NCBI RefSeq assembly: GCF_001949145.1
Contig: NW_019091369.1
Coordinates: 2,629,294-2,689,293 of the forward strand
DNA: 60,000 nt
Direction: 5' to 3'
From: Acanthaster planci
Lineage: Eukaryota; Echinodermata; Asteroidea; Valvatida; Acanthasteridae
Part shown: piece by piece, positions 1-14,700 of the stretch
Numbering within the stretch: position 1 is the first letter of the stretch
How the letters are laid out: the number at the start of each line of letters is the position of its first letter
The notes under the pieces: generated by a model
Told to the model about the DNA's origin: nothing
What the model saw: only the letters and a program-made list of their open reading frames with translations
The model's database searches: none
Position numbers and translations under genes: made by a program

Positions 1-2798
1 TGCTAAGAATTCTGCTCACTGTGGGTTATGCTTATTTTCTGGGCACGTCTGGAGTTTTGTTGCACTGTCAGGAATTTAAGCTTGAGCGGGGTACATTTTT
101 GGAGGAATTCATTGCATTTGTCTCAGGGAAAAGTATCATTTGAATAAATTTTGTAACATCAATGAAATATGAAGTTGTATTCTTACAAATGGGTCATTAG
201 GGAGACATTTTGTGGTAAATTTTTCAACCTTAGGGAGACATCAGTCATTAGCGAGACATTAATGCTCCAACTACCAGAAGGAGGCCGAATTTTACTGTCC
301 AAATTTTGAGAGATGATAGATTAGGGTCTAAAATGAAAACATACAAAGTTTGGTTCAGATCAGATTAGGGAATATTGAATTATGGGACAGTAAAGTTTGT
401 GCACGTTCCTATGCGAATGTCTCCCAAGTGACTCATTTTTTGGTAAACAGTAACATCTTCTGTATTCCATGAACAGGTTCTGTGAAATGCCACACACACT
501 AATGACCCTTGTGGTTATAAGCAGTAAGATTTTCTAGGTCCTTTTTATTTCATTTTCTAAAGTTGAATACTTAAAAGTACCTGCCAAATTTCTAACGTGG
601 ACATACAACGTTCATAGTATTTCATTTGGTCAAAGATAAAAGGTGAAATTCCTCAAGAGCCAATTCAAAACACACCCCTCCACTTACTACAACACAGGGC
701 ATGCTAACTCCAGAAGTAGAATATTCCTACAGCAGCAAAATCTCCTTACACACTTGAGGATGAGAACACTTGAGCCCTCAAGTTTCGCACAGTGTCCCTG
801 TTTGTACAGCAGGGACCTGATTTGGTTGAGCAGCCAAGCAGAAACTGGTGCTCGGCCACTTTGATGTGCTAAGCACAGACATTGGCTAGGAATCGGTCTA
901 GGGAAGTGTACTGTGAGTGATATTTTGCCTGGTAACCTGCTTTCTGCTTATAGTCTTCTCTGGGTCCTAGACCTCAGAGGGGTCATGAAATTGACCCTCG
1001 GTTAAAGGTAGTCATTTTAATATGTACAATTTGAACAGAAAAAAAAGAGAATAAGTTAATATTGTTAGTTAAGAAATAAAGTAAGTCATACAAAATACAA
1101 CCAGTTTTCAACCTATTATTTGTTCTTGAGGTGTGTTTTCGAATGATAGCGCAAATAACAATGATGTGATTTTATTTTCAATGATGGAAAGTTTGGACAC
1201 CAATATTAAAACCAATACAAATTAACCCCGACCTGAATCCAATCTTTCTCACCAACTGCCACATTGCTTTACATGTAATCAAAATCCTCAACCTTAAAAA
1301 AAGGAATCTACTGCAAAGTAATTCTTCGGTCACAGATGTAAAAATTGTTGTATTACCGTTAATGTTTGACGTATGATTGCAAATTATACCACGACCACTT
1401 ATAAAAAACAAGCAAAATGTGGTTAATTGGTAAGGTTTCATAACAGGTAGACTTTTTACGTATATGTCGATGTGTATTTACAAATCTTGTGTTTCTATCT
1501 ATTCCAGATACATCGATTCTTTGTGCTTACAGGCAGAACTTTAGCAAAGGATTTGAAATCTTAAGTTACGAGGTACTTTGTATACAACTTCATCATTTAT
1601 TCTAAATGCACAAGCACTCCTAAACTTGTGAATTTTTTGTCGAAGTCAAGAGAGAAACAGCATTTTTCACTTGTTTGGCCACTGGTCCCCACTCGGCCTG
1701 ACAGCAATCAACACGATGCTGTTAATCATTGTCATCAGCACACACAAGCGACTGATGTGCAGTGACACGCCTTGCTTTAAAGAGGCAGTCTCTGTCAGTC
1801 AACAATGGCCTTTGCAAACTCTAGCCATTCCACATGAGGACTTGAAAAAGTGGCTCGGTGGGAATCAAACCAGGGTTTTTCGTAAGCGGAGGCCACGGAC
1901 AGAACCTGACATGTCAGTTTGACTTTCTCAACAGGTTCATGGAAGGTTCAATAGCTCATGGAAGGTGTGTTGGTTTAAGAAAGATCAGAAATGATTTACA
2001 CAACATCCAAGCAGCATGTACACCGCTCACCCATTTACACCAAAGTCACTAATACCAAAAGGCAGATACATACCTATGTAATCAACATGATCAAGGTTTT
2101 TAATCTGTGTGATGTGTTTGAAGCACCAGCATCCCATCATGCACCATCAGAACAATCCCCGGTGAGGAATTAGCATGACAGGTCCATGAACGATTTCTAC
2201 AGATGTTTTTTTTTAATTATCCACTCCAATTCCACCCGTTTAATCAGGTCACCAAATTAATTCTGAAGGCCAGAGAACTCCTGACATGAAGACAAACACG
2301 ACTTGAGAAACGATGACGGATGTAGAGAGACCAAAGATCTTTTAATTATCTGCCCCAATTCCCACTTAATCAGCTCAACAGATTACATCTCTACGACGGT
2401 AGGAAGAAAAAAAAATGGCCCTTTGGAGAAACGAACGTGAAAGTTGGACAAGAGATTCGCCAGCCATGTTTTGCCCAAGAGCATATCGTGGATCGTTGAC
2501 CCACTTCAAACCCGCGTGCAATCATTCAGGTGAAGATGTCTTCAGTAGTCGAGTGTCAACCCCAAACCTTACAGTCCTCGCCGTCTCCCCAAATGCTTTT
2601 CCCCAGATGTAACGAGGCTCAATAATCTGATCCAAAGTAGCTAAGACCAATTTTGTGTACGAGACTGGATCCAGCCACTTTTATCTGCAGTTTTTGGCTA
2701 AGTTGCTCTGTAGCGGGGTCAACAAAATCCCACTTCCCCACTCCGAGCTCAGCCTGGTATATTGAGCAGTGGAAGATCTCAGTACAAACTTACAGGTG
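1..2798. other. Non-coding flank downstream of the C6orf118-like gene
   Basis: No exon, RNA gene or recognisable element was found here. The sequence is AT-rich, and the short open frames lack splice sites, codon bias or recognisable homology. It probably holds the 3' UTR and downstream flank of the minus-strand gene that ends at 2799, but no convincing polyadenylation signal close to the stop was identified. The only structure seen is a diverged direct repeat: 2211-2265 and 2340-2393 share the order TTTTAATTATC, CCAATTCC, TTAATCAG. Confidence 0.5.
2211..2393. repeat. Diverged ~55-bp direct repeat, period ~129 bp
   Basis: Positions 2211-2265 and 2340-2393 share the same series of short blocks (TTTTAATTATC, then CCAATTCC, then TTAATCAG, then an A/T-rich end) with many substitutions. 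This fits an old local duplication. No function is proposed. Confidence 0.4.
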
Positions 2799-5700
2799 CT
2801 AGTCTTCGCCAGCGGTCGGCGGAGCGGATAACATGTTTATGCTGTTCCAGATTTTTCTGCAAACGATAAAGAAAAGATAAAATCAGCAAATGCAGTGAAT
2901 TCGAGGTAGTGAATGTAAAAATTGGTTGCCACACATCTCTCCCCCCCAACAATTCGGCCCAGAGCTCCGCCTACCTTTGGTCATCGGGATTCGTGTTAGT
3001 TTTCTCCATAATTTTTTCAAGGTCAGCTTCCAATTGCTGTGGAATGGAAAAAAAACATCATAGAATGGAAACCAATGGGATGGCAGACACAGGACCAGAA
3101 ACTTGTGCTGGAAGAAGGGGCATTTTTAACAAAGAAAGATAAAGGTTACAAATGGTATCTGAAATCTACTTATTCTGTTGCTATTAAAGAAGTGAAATCC
3201 TTAAATTCAGAAACAAATTCATCCTCCCTCGTAAAATCATCCCCCAAGACACACTTTTCATTTTTTTTCACAATGAATAATTCACTTTTCTTCAATGCCA
3301 GATGAAGTGATTTAATAAAAAGTGACCTTTTTTTTTTAATCAAAGCACATCTGCTCGCTTTGGTGGTATATTTTCATGACCAGGGGTGATATCATCAAAA
3401 CTAGGATTGTCCAAAGTGTAAAAAAAAAACCTTGCAAACAATGCTGTTTCCCAAAACATAATAATAAGTTCTTCTGGCCTGTGTTGACAAAACTTGCACT
3501 GATGCTTTTGAATGGATTAAAAAAGTTCCACACAAGAAACACGAAACTACAATGAGAAACTGCAGAGAGAAGAAATCCAATTTCAAAGTACATTTTGTTA
3601 ATTTCCCCGGGGCAACCGCATCGTTCGTCCTAGGCTGGCATTTCCCTGTTGGATAAAAAGAAGCCAACAAACAACAGTGCTGTTTCTTCTAGCGGCTGGG
3701 AGGCTTAGGCTCAGCTGAGCAGCTGTCAGATTAGTGTTGCCAAAATGTAAACGGACAAGAGCCGCTCATAAGCGGCTTACAGGCTGACGTGGGTCCTTAC
3801 TTCTGAGCATAGTGTGAGTGACTTGCTGGGGTGACCATGGTGGCACAAATTGAACGGCCTAAGGCCACCATTCCAGCTCGGTGTGAATGCGGAGCGGGGA
3901 AGACACTGAGGAACATTGGCAGTAGAAATTCACTTAAGTAGAGTCCTGGTTACTCTGCCGGGGGATCTCCTCTTCTATCATTCTATTATATCAGCTTTTT
4001 TTCCCACAAAAATTTCAAGTATGGTACTTTCACATAGTTTTCAGCACAAATCACTCTGTCTGTTCACTTTTGTTTTGCTCATTTTGTCTTGATTGCTCTA
4101 TTTTTGTCTTTCCGAAGTGATATGTTGTCACTTTTGTTGGTCAAGTTTTTTGGCTTAATGAGACATTTTTGTATAAGACTTTGTCTTATGAATATGCATC
4201 CGTATTGACTCCTTTGTTTCATTTGTGTCTTACGTAATTGTTCTTCTTGCGTTTTGTCAAAAATCTCTTGTTTATCAACCTTCTGTATAATTAAACAAAT
4301 ATATTTTACACTGTGGAAATAAATGTTGACATAAACAAAAAATCTCTGCTTTGATGTTGCAAACTTGCATAATTTGCATTCGTATCCATTCCCAGTGCAA
4401 ACCAGTCCTCAAGGGGGAAATCACCACGTCCCAGGAAAAACGATATTGTGTAACTCCAACACACGGTGACCACAATGGTCTCCGCACCATACTTATCTTG
4501 CCCATGCTTTCAGAACCTGGTCGTGCTATTTCCACTTCTTGTTAAACAAAAGGTGATGCTGTACCACGAATTCAATTTTTTTCAGGTCCATAGGTCCTCC
4601 ATTATTCACTATATGGTAGCTGGCTAAGGGTTGGGTGGTTACTCATGTCGACAAGAAAACTTTCAAGGGATAAATACTGAAGGTGCGCTACACTGTGCCT
4701 CACTCCTGGTTTTCAGTGTGCCCGTTACAATTAAGGTATTACTCTGTACAACAGAATAAACAATACTTTGAGGGTCCTTTCTGAGGACCTCGTCCTCAGA
4801 TTTCCAATATTTGTCCTCGGATTGGTAAAATACAAGCCATCCTCTCAAGACCTACCTGGATGGTCTTTTCCAGGTACTCATTGGTGCTGAGGACTTTGAG
4901 GACGTCGGCCTCGGTGTCCCGCACGCACTGGTCTAGATTCTGGACGACCGAGATGGGCACGTAGTTGTCCTTCAGGTCTTGCCGGAGCCGATGTAACTCG
5001 TCCATCTGGGAGAGGATGCCAGCATGGAGCTCCAGGATCTGCTCTGCGATCCCTGCCAAGGCAAACCAAGAGAGACAGAAAAAAATCAGCGGAATCGTTG
5101 TGAAACAAGGATCCAACAGTAGGCCTCCTTTGGCTTTGGCTTCATTGACAGGGCATCATGTTACAGCTAAATGAACGGTGGCACATACTTTCTGCTTATC
5201 AAACAGAACAGACAGATCTTTTGGTCACGAAATCACCACTGTAAATACCTTTTGTATTCCAATTCATTAATTAAACCCTTAACGCCGTGATTCTTTTGAC
5301 CGCGACTGCTGGGCTGCGGTATGCCCAGTATGCAAAGCTCTGTCCAGCAGCAAGCCCCCATTGAAACCGCAGCTGCATGATGAATAGAATGTATGTGTGG
5401 TATGCACTAATCCTCACACAAAGCCGTTCATGACGTTCATGACATTCATGTATTGGCTCCTGATATCAAAGTTACGTTAAATTCAGTTTCTTTTTTTGGG
5501 GGGGGGAGGTTATATTTTGTCCTCTTCCCTGCTCAGCTACCTTCAAACTGGTTTCATTGACGGAAAAACTTAATAATCACAATTTAACTACTAATAAGGG
5601 GGAAATCAAAGTACTTGCAATTAACTTCATCAATCCCTCCGATTGCTGATGGGCAGAAAGCAAGACAGAGGAGTCCGTGGACAGTCAGGTCAATGTTTGG

Positions 5701-8700
5701 TTCCCTACGCATTTGAGTAGAAAGAGGGCCCAAAGTAGTAGAGCCAGAAACAACAGACTGCGTGATTCATTTTACCAGCGACACTTAGAAACTACTGAGA
5801 AGACATTGGTACCCTTTGGTTTTTCCTCGCGGTGTTGCCGGGAGTCGCGCAATGCCTTCTGGGTTGATGTCTCTGGCTCCGGAGTGGGCATGTTGGCCAG
5901 CGTTTCTTCTTCCTCTCGAACCTCTTTTCTTAATCTTTAAAAAAAAGTAGAATATTGGAGGATGGTGAAAGCAGCCTTGAAAAAAATTTCTTTGGTGAGG
6001 AAAGCAGGGTAAGAAATCAACTAAATGAGGTCTTTCAGGTGACAACAGACACTTATAAATATATACGTGTCCACAACAAAAGTGACAGGGCTGGCACAAT
6101 AAACAAACCTTTTTTTCTCGGCCCCTCCAAAAAAAATTGTCCTTGGGAGCAAGCAAACAAATTTTTTAATTTTGCATTCAACATACTGCAAACCCTAGAG
6201 CGCATTTCAATCGTTGTTTTTAAGGAAAGGGTTTATTGAAATTGATGGGACAGGAAGCGTTGTCAAAAGGCAGAGATTATCATTTAAAAAAAACTGAGGT
6301 TGTCCAATAAACTGAAATTCACGTTGTGGGCCTTCATCGTACCTGTTCCTCTTCCTCTCCTCATGAAAATGTCACACAATCCCAGTAATTGTAGATTGAA
6401 AACATCTGGCTAACATCTGACCCACACATGGGTCTTATTTCCAATTATGCCTTTTGAAGAACAGGTAGAGTATGTTTGGACTTAAAATTATGTTCCCCCA
6501 TAAAAAAAACAGAACTATATCTTTAGAAATTAGAAATTAGGGTAATTCCAGAAATTAGGGGTCCAAAAGTGTGGCCAGTTTGTGGCCCTGCTACACCCGC
6601 CCTGCGTATTTTTACATTAAAATATTACTGAAATTGATTTCAAACTATTCCTATTTGTTTGGCAGGGGCAGGTAATTTGCATTAATTCATCACTCTTGGA
6701 AATTACAGAATTTGTTCTAAACTTACAAAATCATATGTTAGAAGTGACAGGGACACACCAAAAATTAGACCCCCAATTTATAGAATGACCCATTAACTTG
6801 ACCATCTCAAGTTCAGAAGAGTAGTTATTTTTATGTACTTGCGTAAAAATCCCTTGTTTGGATGAGACTGTAAGTCTAAATACTAATTCAACATATTAAG
6901 ATATTTCAAGAACATATACCCATGTAATTTGAATCCAATTAAATCAACCAACACAGACTTTAAGGTGCTAAATCTTTACTACCCTTGCTCTCTAGGCCAA
7001 CAGACTGTGACAGCCCCTTGGATAAAATTCGGCCCAATGCCACCATTTTGGCACAAATAGCTCAACCAAAAATCCACACCATATGTCTCCCTCGACATGT
7101 TTAACCCTAAGTGCTCAGAAACTGGTGAAGGTGACGAACCATCCTGAGTTGACCCAAAACGCTCGCAACATATCCAACCTGTCTGGACTAATGGCTAAAA
7201 TTGCATTAGTAGAACTATTTGTGAGAACGTTCATTGGACACACGAGTCAGACCTCAAACTTGGCCAAGGCACTCCAGTAACATTAACCCACTTTGCTAAG
7301 TGCAGTCTGAAAGCTTGTGGGGGGAAAAAAAATTAACTGGCCAGCCGCATTTTCTCTCGTACTCTCTTTGGAAAGCCTCAACGTGCAGTGTTTGTGTTAC
7401 TACGTGCTCTGTACATAAAGCGGAGCAGACCAAGATTGGGCAAATGAACTGCGACAGGAGTAATCCTTACATGCTGTTTCTCCGGCTTACAGCACTTGCG
7501 GCTTTTGCTAGCGTCGTGACTCACGGCATGATATGGCATTTATAGCCTTCAAGGATTTTGACTGGAGCTCGTGAACAGAGGAATTGACAAGAAGGAAAAC
7601 TACAAAAAACAGGGCAGAATGGCTTGGATAAAAGAGAGGCCGGAACTTCATTTCCCTGGTCACTGATTTGATTTCTGCTTCTGTCTTTTTTTTGCGGGGG
7701 GGTGGTTCAAATAGAGAAGGGTTTGTATTAAAAGATTACATCACCCTAATATAATTTTTTCTCCAACCAAAAGTTAAATTTTGGAAAAAAAAAATTTCTG
7801 GTTCAGAAATTGATCACAAATTCAATCTTAAGTCCAAAAAGCCTTGCTTCATGCTTCGAAAACATCTGTAAAAAATGTTGATTAAATCAAATGTTGACAA
7901 TTTCAACAAATAGACTCTTGTCCAGGAAGTGTATTACATACTTCCACGATGGAAAGGAAAGCATCAACATCTCCAGCAACTTCTTTAAGAAACAGCAAGT
8001 CATATCTTCAAACAGCGTTCCTACACGATGTGCATTTGGTTCGGTCATCAATCTAAATCAAACGTCATGTACATTTGTACGGAAATTAGGAGGACCTTGC
8101 TCCGTACAAGTATATAGACTCGGCAGGTGGGACTGTTGATATAGTCCATCAAAAATCGTTTCCTTACACGCAGAGATTTCCTTCTCCCGGACAGGTTTGT
8201 GCGGCTTTGGACGTGCACACTGTGGCCACACTTGGCTGTCCGAGGTACAATTACTGCCGGCTTGTTCCCATATTGTCAAAGCTGGCGGAGACACACACAT
8301 CCGTGTGTCTGCAAACAGAGACTGTGATACGGTTTACAATCTCATTTCCACTCATTTCTGAGGAAAACATTGACAGGATTTTTTAAAGGGGAGAAAGGCG
8401 AGTGTTTGTCACTGAAGCGCACTTAACCTCTCCGTCTTCAACTAAACCAGGAATAAAAAAAGACACCTCTATTGTATTTACAGAAAAATGTGTACCAAGT
8501 GGAAATACTTAACTGTAAAATATAAAGCCATATATTTTATGTCCAATGTTCCCCCCCCCCAGGTTCAAAGAAACCTTACAAATGATCCAGTGGGTTTCAT
8601 AATTTGATTTCTGGCTAGAAAAGATCTGATGCGATGCTTACGAAAACCAATGATGATATTATGATCAGCTTCATAAAAAATTAACTTGCTTTCAGAATAA

Positions 8701-11700
8701 TTTGCTCTGGCATACAAGGGCTGTCTTCCGCAGGAAATTAATTATTAAAAGCCACAAATTATGCAAACGTCTGATGTTGCTGACAAGACCCACTGAAAGC
8801 AAATAATCACGGACAAACCGACACTCCAATCTTGATTGTTGAAGTCGGGGATTTTGCCCGCATCCAGCATCACAAAAACTGAAGTTTGTACATTCCACAA
8901 ATTCACGATTCACGCAGGAATCTGAACACGGAGAGCACGCAAGGTCAAGAGCCGGATATCCGCGGCCTGGGGTTAGCAGACACCGATTGCTGTGCAGATT
9001 GCTAAAGGTCGAGATGGTGTAATCCTTGTTATCGTTGTAATTATTGACGCACCACAGCTGGCTGGGAAGGGAATTAAAAAAAAAAAATAGCGGTGGACTG
9101 CACATGCATGCACACTGGTAGCCCCTAAAAGCAAATAGGCAATCCTTGAAGGGCAGTAAAATTCGCTAATGGTGGCATGTTGCGAGAAAGAAGAGGAAAA
9201 TTTCCATTCTCGGCTCCTTTTTTGATGGCAATTTGATTAAATTGAGGTTGGGAGTCCTCTGAACGCATTGTCGCTCTAGGGATTAAAAAGAGAGAAAAAA
9301 AGATGTCGAGTAAAAGCCTCTAAGTGCCATCCTTCATCCCTGTGTTAGCTGCTTATTCCCAGGGTGGGCAGCAGATTGTCGGACAATCTGCCACTTGGTT
9401 TAATAACAGACCGCATCTGACCAGCTTGGCTTCGGCTGGGGCCACCAGCTGGAAGCCGGTGCCAACTCTGCAGGCCCTGTGTCTGCTGGAAAACGGTCAA
9501 GACTTTCCAACGCAGCCTGACTTTCTCTGAAGGGCCGGTGCTCCTTGCAAGCGTTGAAACTCTGTGAACACGAGGCCAGGGATTATGCCGGATGAAGTCA
9601 CGCTACATGTAAACAGCACACATCAGAAATCAAGTGACCTTGAAGCGAATTGAAGACGGGGATCACTCAAGGAAGATGAGTTCCCAGCCTTTTTTTATTT
9701 TTCAGTCACAACGAAACAGAAGTCATACAATCACGATTTATACATGTTTAGTACAGCTTCCTTCACTTCAATAATCCCACGTCAGCTGATGCGAGGAATT
9801 CACTGTGCAGTACATCTTTAATGAAATAAATCTGACAAATATGGGAAACGATAAGGTGCAAAGACTTTTCGGTGAAGAACGCCGTACACTGAAACGTAAG
9901 CATTACCGGGGCTTTCCTCAAGAGATGAATGAACGCGCCCCAAGACAGACAAATGCAATAAATGCCTGCATCACGCCGGACATCTTATTTAATAACCACA
10001 AACCACTGCATCCAATTTCCTCCGTGCAACGATACGGACTGTAATTGTTGCTGCATTTGGCTGGGAGTTCGTCAATGATTCAATAACTCCCACAGGATTC
10101 GAAGCACGGCATTTCCAAGCAGTGGTTCAAGAAGCTTGGCACTACTGACACCACGAGGGGCCAGGCCAAATCTCATTCTCTCCCTGTCCCCTCCCCCCCC
10201 AGTTAATGTTCAACGCATAACCTCATTACACCCCTGCCAGGATGCTTCATAATTTGCAAAAATTCCGCACTTCAGATCGGCACAGTGCTACATGACGAAT
10301 TGCATTTGCCCTTTATGGAAATTTTTGACTAAGTCTCATAAAAAAAGAACTTGATTTGAGGAAACACCACTCCAAGAAACCATACTTCACGTGCAACAAT
10401 TATGACTGTACTGTGACAAAAATGAATCTCAGTTATGTCACCCAAGCGACTTGTGAGTTTAAGGCTTTTGAGAATAATCCGGCACAATGTGAATCAAGAG
10501 GAATCTTCAATATTTGTCCCCACACTCAGTCAACTGATACGTCAAACTGAGGAGTTCGGTCTGATCTTTCTATTTGCACACTAAAACCACAGTCCTGAAA
10601 ACTTAATGCTCATTTTGTGGATCACAACCCAGTCCAGTCACATTTTAGAAAGCTCTGACTGTGAGTTTGGGCACAGAAATCTGCTAAAGTACACAAAATA
10701 TCTGCCACGCAAAAAATGGTAACCAGCTAAAATTTCAATGCATACTGCTTGCAAATGTAATTGGTTCTCCCCTGAAATCAGCTTAGCACCCAAAGCTGCT
10801 AAGTGAAATGGGCCTGGGTCTTCCATCTCTTTATAAATGTTAGGAGAATAATTTTGGACATAAATACCAAAAGATTCTTCTTTAAAAATAATTTGACTGT
10901 TATCAATAATCAAACTGCACATGACATCTTTTTCAGTATACTGAAAACTGCCCTCTGGCAGCCTGCTACCATATCCTGACAGCTCAGGAAAAAGCCACGT
11001 TTTTCTTTCATTTCCAATCCAGTGTCCATAAAAGTAAATTCTCGATCACATACTTTGACCAGAGTCCATTTTACAAAAACTCTGGCAGGATCAAGCCTTC
11101 AGGGCAGATTAGATCTAATTGCCCGTCCCCAACTGTCATGGTCACTTTTACCCGGCACGTGTTGCTAGTTTGCCATTCTCTGTCCTTCTACATTAGTCTG
11201 CTGAGTTCTTTTGAAAGGCAAGTTGCCCATGGAGGGACCGACAAGAGGAAATTGATCCTGAGAAGGTGTGAACAAACATGGATTCTGAGGAAAGAGTCTG
11301 ATTGACTGAGTGGTACTTTTGTTGACTTACACCTGTGCGACCCTGGTCTGAATCCTATCCGGGGCCAACAAGTACGCAGACTATCCCTTCAATCCCCGCC
11401 TGAATTTTATTTTTATATGCTTCAACAAAGTATCTGATACGCCACCTTTGCTATCTTCCATCTATAAATCTCTGGGCTTTTGAGTGGCACTTCAAGGACT
11501 TCTCTCTGCACTTTTTATGAACTGTTGGTTTCATAACCAGAAAAAAAAGTTAATAGAAGTAAAAAAGACCTCAGACTCTAGAGAGAAGATAAGATTACGC
11601 GATGAGACAAGCACGCCTAAGGCAACAAGTTCTGCAAAGGTGCTGCACATGGTGCGTGTGTGTGTGTGTGGGGGGGGAACAACTTGCTCCCCTCGCAATG

Positions 11701-14700
11701 TGTTGCCTATCGATATCAAGGATAGAACGCCTAGACACTTTAGAAAGGTACTAGCACCACTCTTTGGGAGAGGATAATTCTTTTTATGGATTAAAAAAAA
11801 AAGGCAAACACTTGGGATAGAAAATTCATTCCTATTTTGTACCTCGCTTTGACTTAAAACCTTGCTCCACCACTATGGGTAAAGTATGCAAATTCAGTCT
11901 TAAATTCAAGCAACTTCATAAGGGAAAAGCAGTATTTCTTCCTAATATGTTGAAACAAAATTAGATTGTAACGCTGCAGGAAGCAAAGACAAAAATTAAA
12001 TTGAACTAGCCTGAAATGGGGGGGGTTGCAAAGTGTAGGGCTTAGCTTTGTAGGAATATATTAGATCCAACAACCAAACAATTGATACCCACAGAGCTAT
12101 GATTGAAATGAGAAGGCTGTATCCAATGGGACACAATTCCTCATCTCTGGATTCTTTTGAACAATAGGCCTGTTGAGTTTTGAAAACCCGTTTTTTTTTC
12201 GTTTTGGTTTTTGTTTGCTTTTTCTGACGCAGTGTCATGATTGAATTCTTTCCTTTAGTCAGCAGCTGATTATTTTCACATTTCAGAATTTGCAAGCAAG
12301 AAATGGTACCGGTCATTTCAAGTCAGACTGTCTGGAATCCAGACGCATGTCGCGTTCCTGACAACATGTTGACTGAAATGAGAGAGTGGAACAGGACACT
12401 CAACTGAAGACAGCGATTTATTTTTTAAATCATTTCACAGAGCAGTCGAAGGGTATTGAACCTCTGCATGGAATAATCCCTTGCGATTGAGTCTGCTGTA
12501 CAGTGGATAATAACTTTCATCGCCTTGCTGTCTGTTAAACTTCACAGTGCAGTGACCAAAAAATCGATAACTGCACTTAAGTCTTGCCGTGTAAGTTGCT
12601 GAAAAATAAGAACTGTTCCATCAGTAATAAAAAACAAATCCAATAATGACGTACATTAAGAATCATTGGTTAAAAAAAAAAAGATAAGTGATGGCAGAGA
12701 GTTGGTGAGCCGGAACTCACTATTAGTAGAAGTAAAGGACGGTGATGATGTCGCACCGCTTTTGTGAATGCATTGTCTGTAGATGTCACATCTCGTCGGA
12801 AGGGCATGTACTTGTAAATTTCAGGAATCATGTCTTAAATATTTCTGAAGCGGTCTATCAACGCATCATAAATTGACACTAACATGGATGCTAACATGAG
12901 CCCGTTGTGTGTTTACATCACTGCGCCATGTTGACGAGATGCAATCGTGGTCAATTGAACTTTTACAAAACTGGACAATCAAAAAGCATGCTTTATTTAT
13001 AAACCTCTCTGAAATTTTTCTGGAAATGATATTCTTCAGGTGAAAATTTTTTTCAAAAAGACAGTTCTCTGATAAAAAGTACTCAGAAAAAAAGGGATCA
13101 AAACACCACCTACAGGGCGCATTGGAACCACACCCACCAGCTGGCTAAAACACGCCAGAAACTGACAATGGCAAAAGTGTAAAGACTGATATTAACAACG
13201 GCACCAAAATTTAAGTAGTACATGAACGCACAACTAGGTTTTTTCACACGTGCATCTAAGTATTTCTTTAGAATTCAAGCCACGATTTATCACAACTTGT
13301 CCCTAATCTAGGTCCACGCCCTACATGTATAGACCTTTATCACACTGCTGCCATGTTTGTCTTGTTCCCTGTAGATCCATTTCAAACAGTAATACAAGCT
13401 CACATATTGATAAAGGGAACAGCCAATTTTTTCATTCAGCCTCGGTTTGGTTTATTGCTTTGAACGGTAGAAAAGCAAGATGGCTGCCCCATGACATAGG
13501 TCCACACACCGTCATCAGTCCAGCCAATGGAATACTTGTACGTTCCTGTTCGATCACACCGTCCACATCATGTTATGATAAATTTACAAACTTTGAGCAA
13601 GACTGGCCAAGCCATCCCTATCACGCACCCTATCCATAGTCCCGTAGTGACAAACATGGTAGCCCCTTTGTAAAAATGAGGAACGAGTAGCCCAGTTTTG
13701 GGACACACATCGCCAACTTTTTGTTGTCTTCCCGCTGGTTATGAAATCATTTAACAGCCTCTGGCTAGTCTGGGATAATTTCCAATCCGTGGGAATAGAA
13801 ACTTACGGCCAATTCTCACAAACACAACAAACCAGCAAAATGCTCAATCACTGACCAATAACTGAAATACTTTTTAGTTACAACACCCAAAATACATCCC
13901 TAATTGATTGGCCTACTTCAGCACCCAGTCATGCCATCCACGGTCCTGCCCAGCATCAACTCAGGAAATTCACTTCACTACACCTAAGCTCAAGACTCAG
14001 GAGACCCCGGAGAGTTGGAGATAAACTCCCTCATCGACCCACCTGTCGTTCTCCTCCAGCAGCTCTTTAGCCTTCTCCTCCAGCTGTAACATCTCCTCCC
14101 GGGCTCGATCCACCTCCCCCGGGGCGATGGGTGTGCCTCCGGCCAGGCTCTCCACCTGCTGAGCTAGCACCTGGCTCTGTTTCCCACTCTGGGTGTCCAG
14201 CAACGAGCCCATGTACTCCTCATACCCATCCTGAACGGGGCAAAGAAGATAGATTACATTTATTAATTTTTCTGCTCGACTCTGTATTCTCGGAAAATGA
14301 ATCAATCCACAGTAAAGACCTTTCTTGCTAAGTACGTTTGGTTGTTGAGCTTAGTAAATGTCATGGCATCAAGCAGCTTAGCTAACGCACCGCAATTCGG
14401 GAAGATTTGACTAGCGCAGTACTCACAGATGCGGTGAAACTTTCAAACACTCCAGTTTTTATCTTCATTTTACCAGGATCATATCTGACTCGGAAGCTAA
14501 AACGGGGAAGAGATTCCCAGAAGACCCCCCCCCAGTGTAATGATAATGGTACAGAACGTTGAAAATGGAAAAGATAATTGGAAATGAAAGGATAGAAAAA
14601 CTGAAATCCTGTTCAAGGAGGAAATATAGCATGCCTGATATTAAAACCACATGTCTGTAAAAGCCAAATTTACAATCTGGCAGATGAAAAAGACAACCAT

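Larger units (their letters stand above)
5935..14042 (-). other. 8.1-kb intron 3 of the C6orf118-like gene
   Basis: This is the largest gene-free stretch. It is bounded by the GTGGGT donor at 14042 and the pyrimidine-rich acceptor ending at 5935. Open frames inside it (for example the Cys-rich minus-strand frame at 8692-9105) have no splice support or recognisable homology. Contents seen are a 17-bp palindrome at 9373-9389 in a GC-richer patch (9324-9560), a short GT microsatellite at 11653-11680 and an inverted-repeat element at 13330-13504. Otherwise it is ordinary AT-rich intron. Confidence 0.6.

Noticed and set aside
2620-2754. Open segment on the minus strand that could be an eighth exon of the C6orf118-like gene
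   Set aside because: It would need a 40-base intron after a frame that has already stopped at 2799; kept only as a question in the findings.
8692-9105. 137-codon Cys-rich minus-strand open frame in intron 3 of the C6orf118-like gene
   Set aside because: No splice sites matching the host gene phase, no recognised domain and low coding character; most likely a chance frame.
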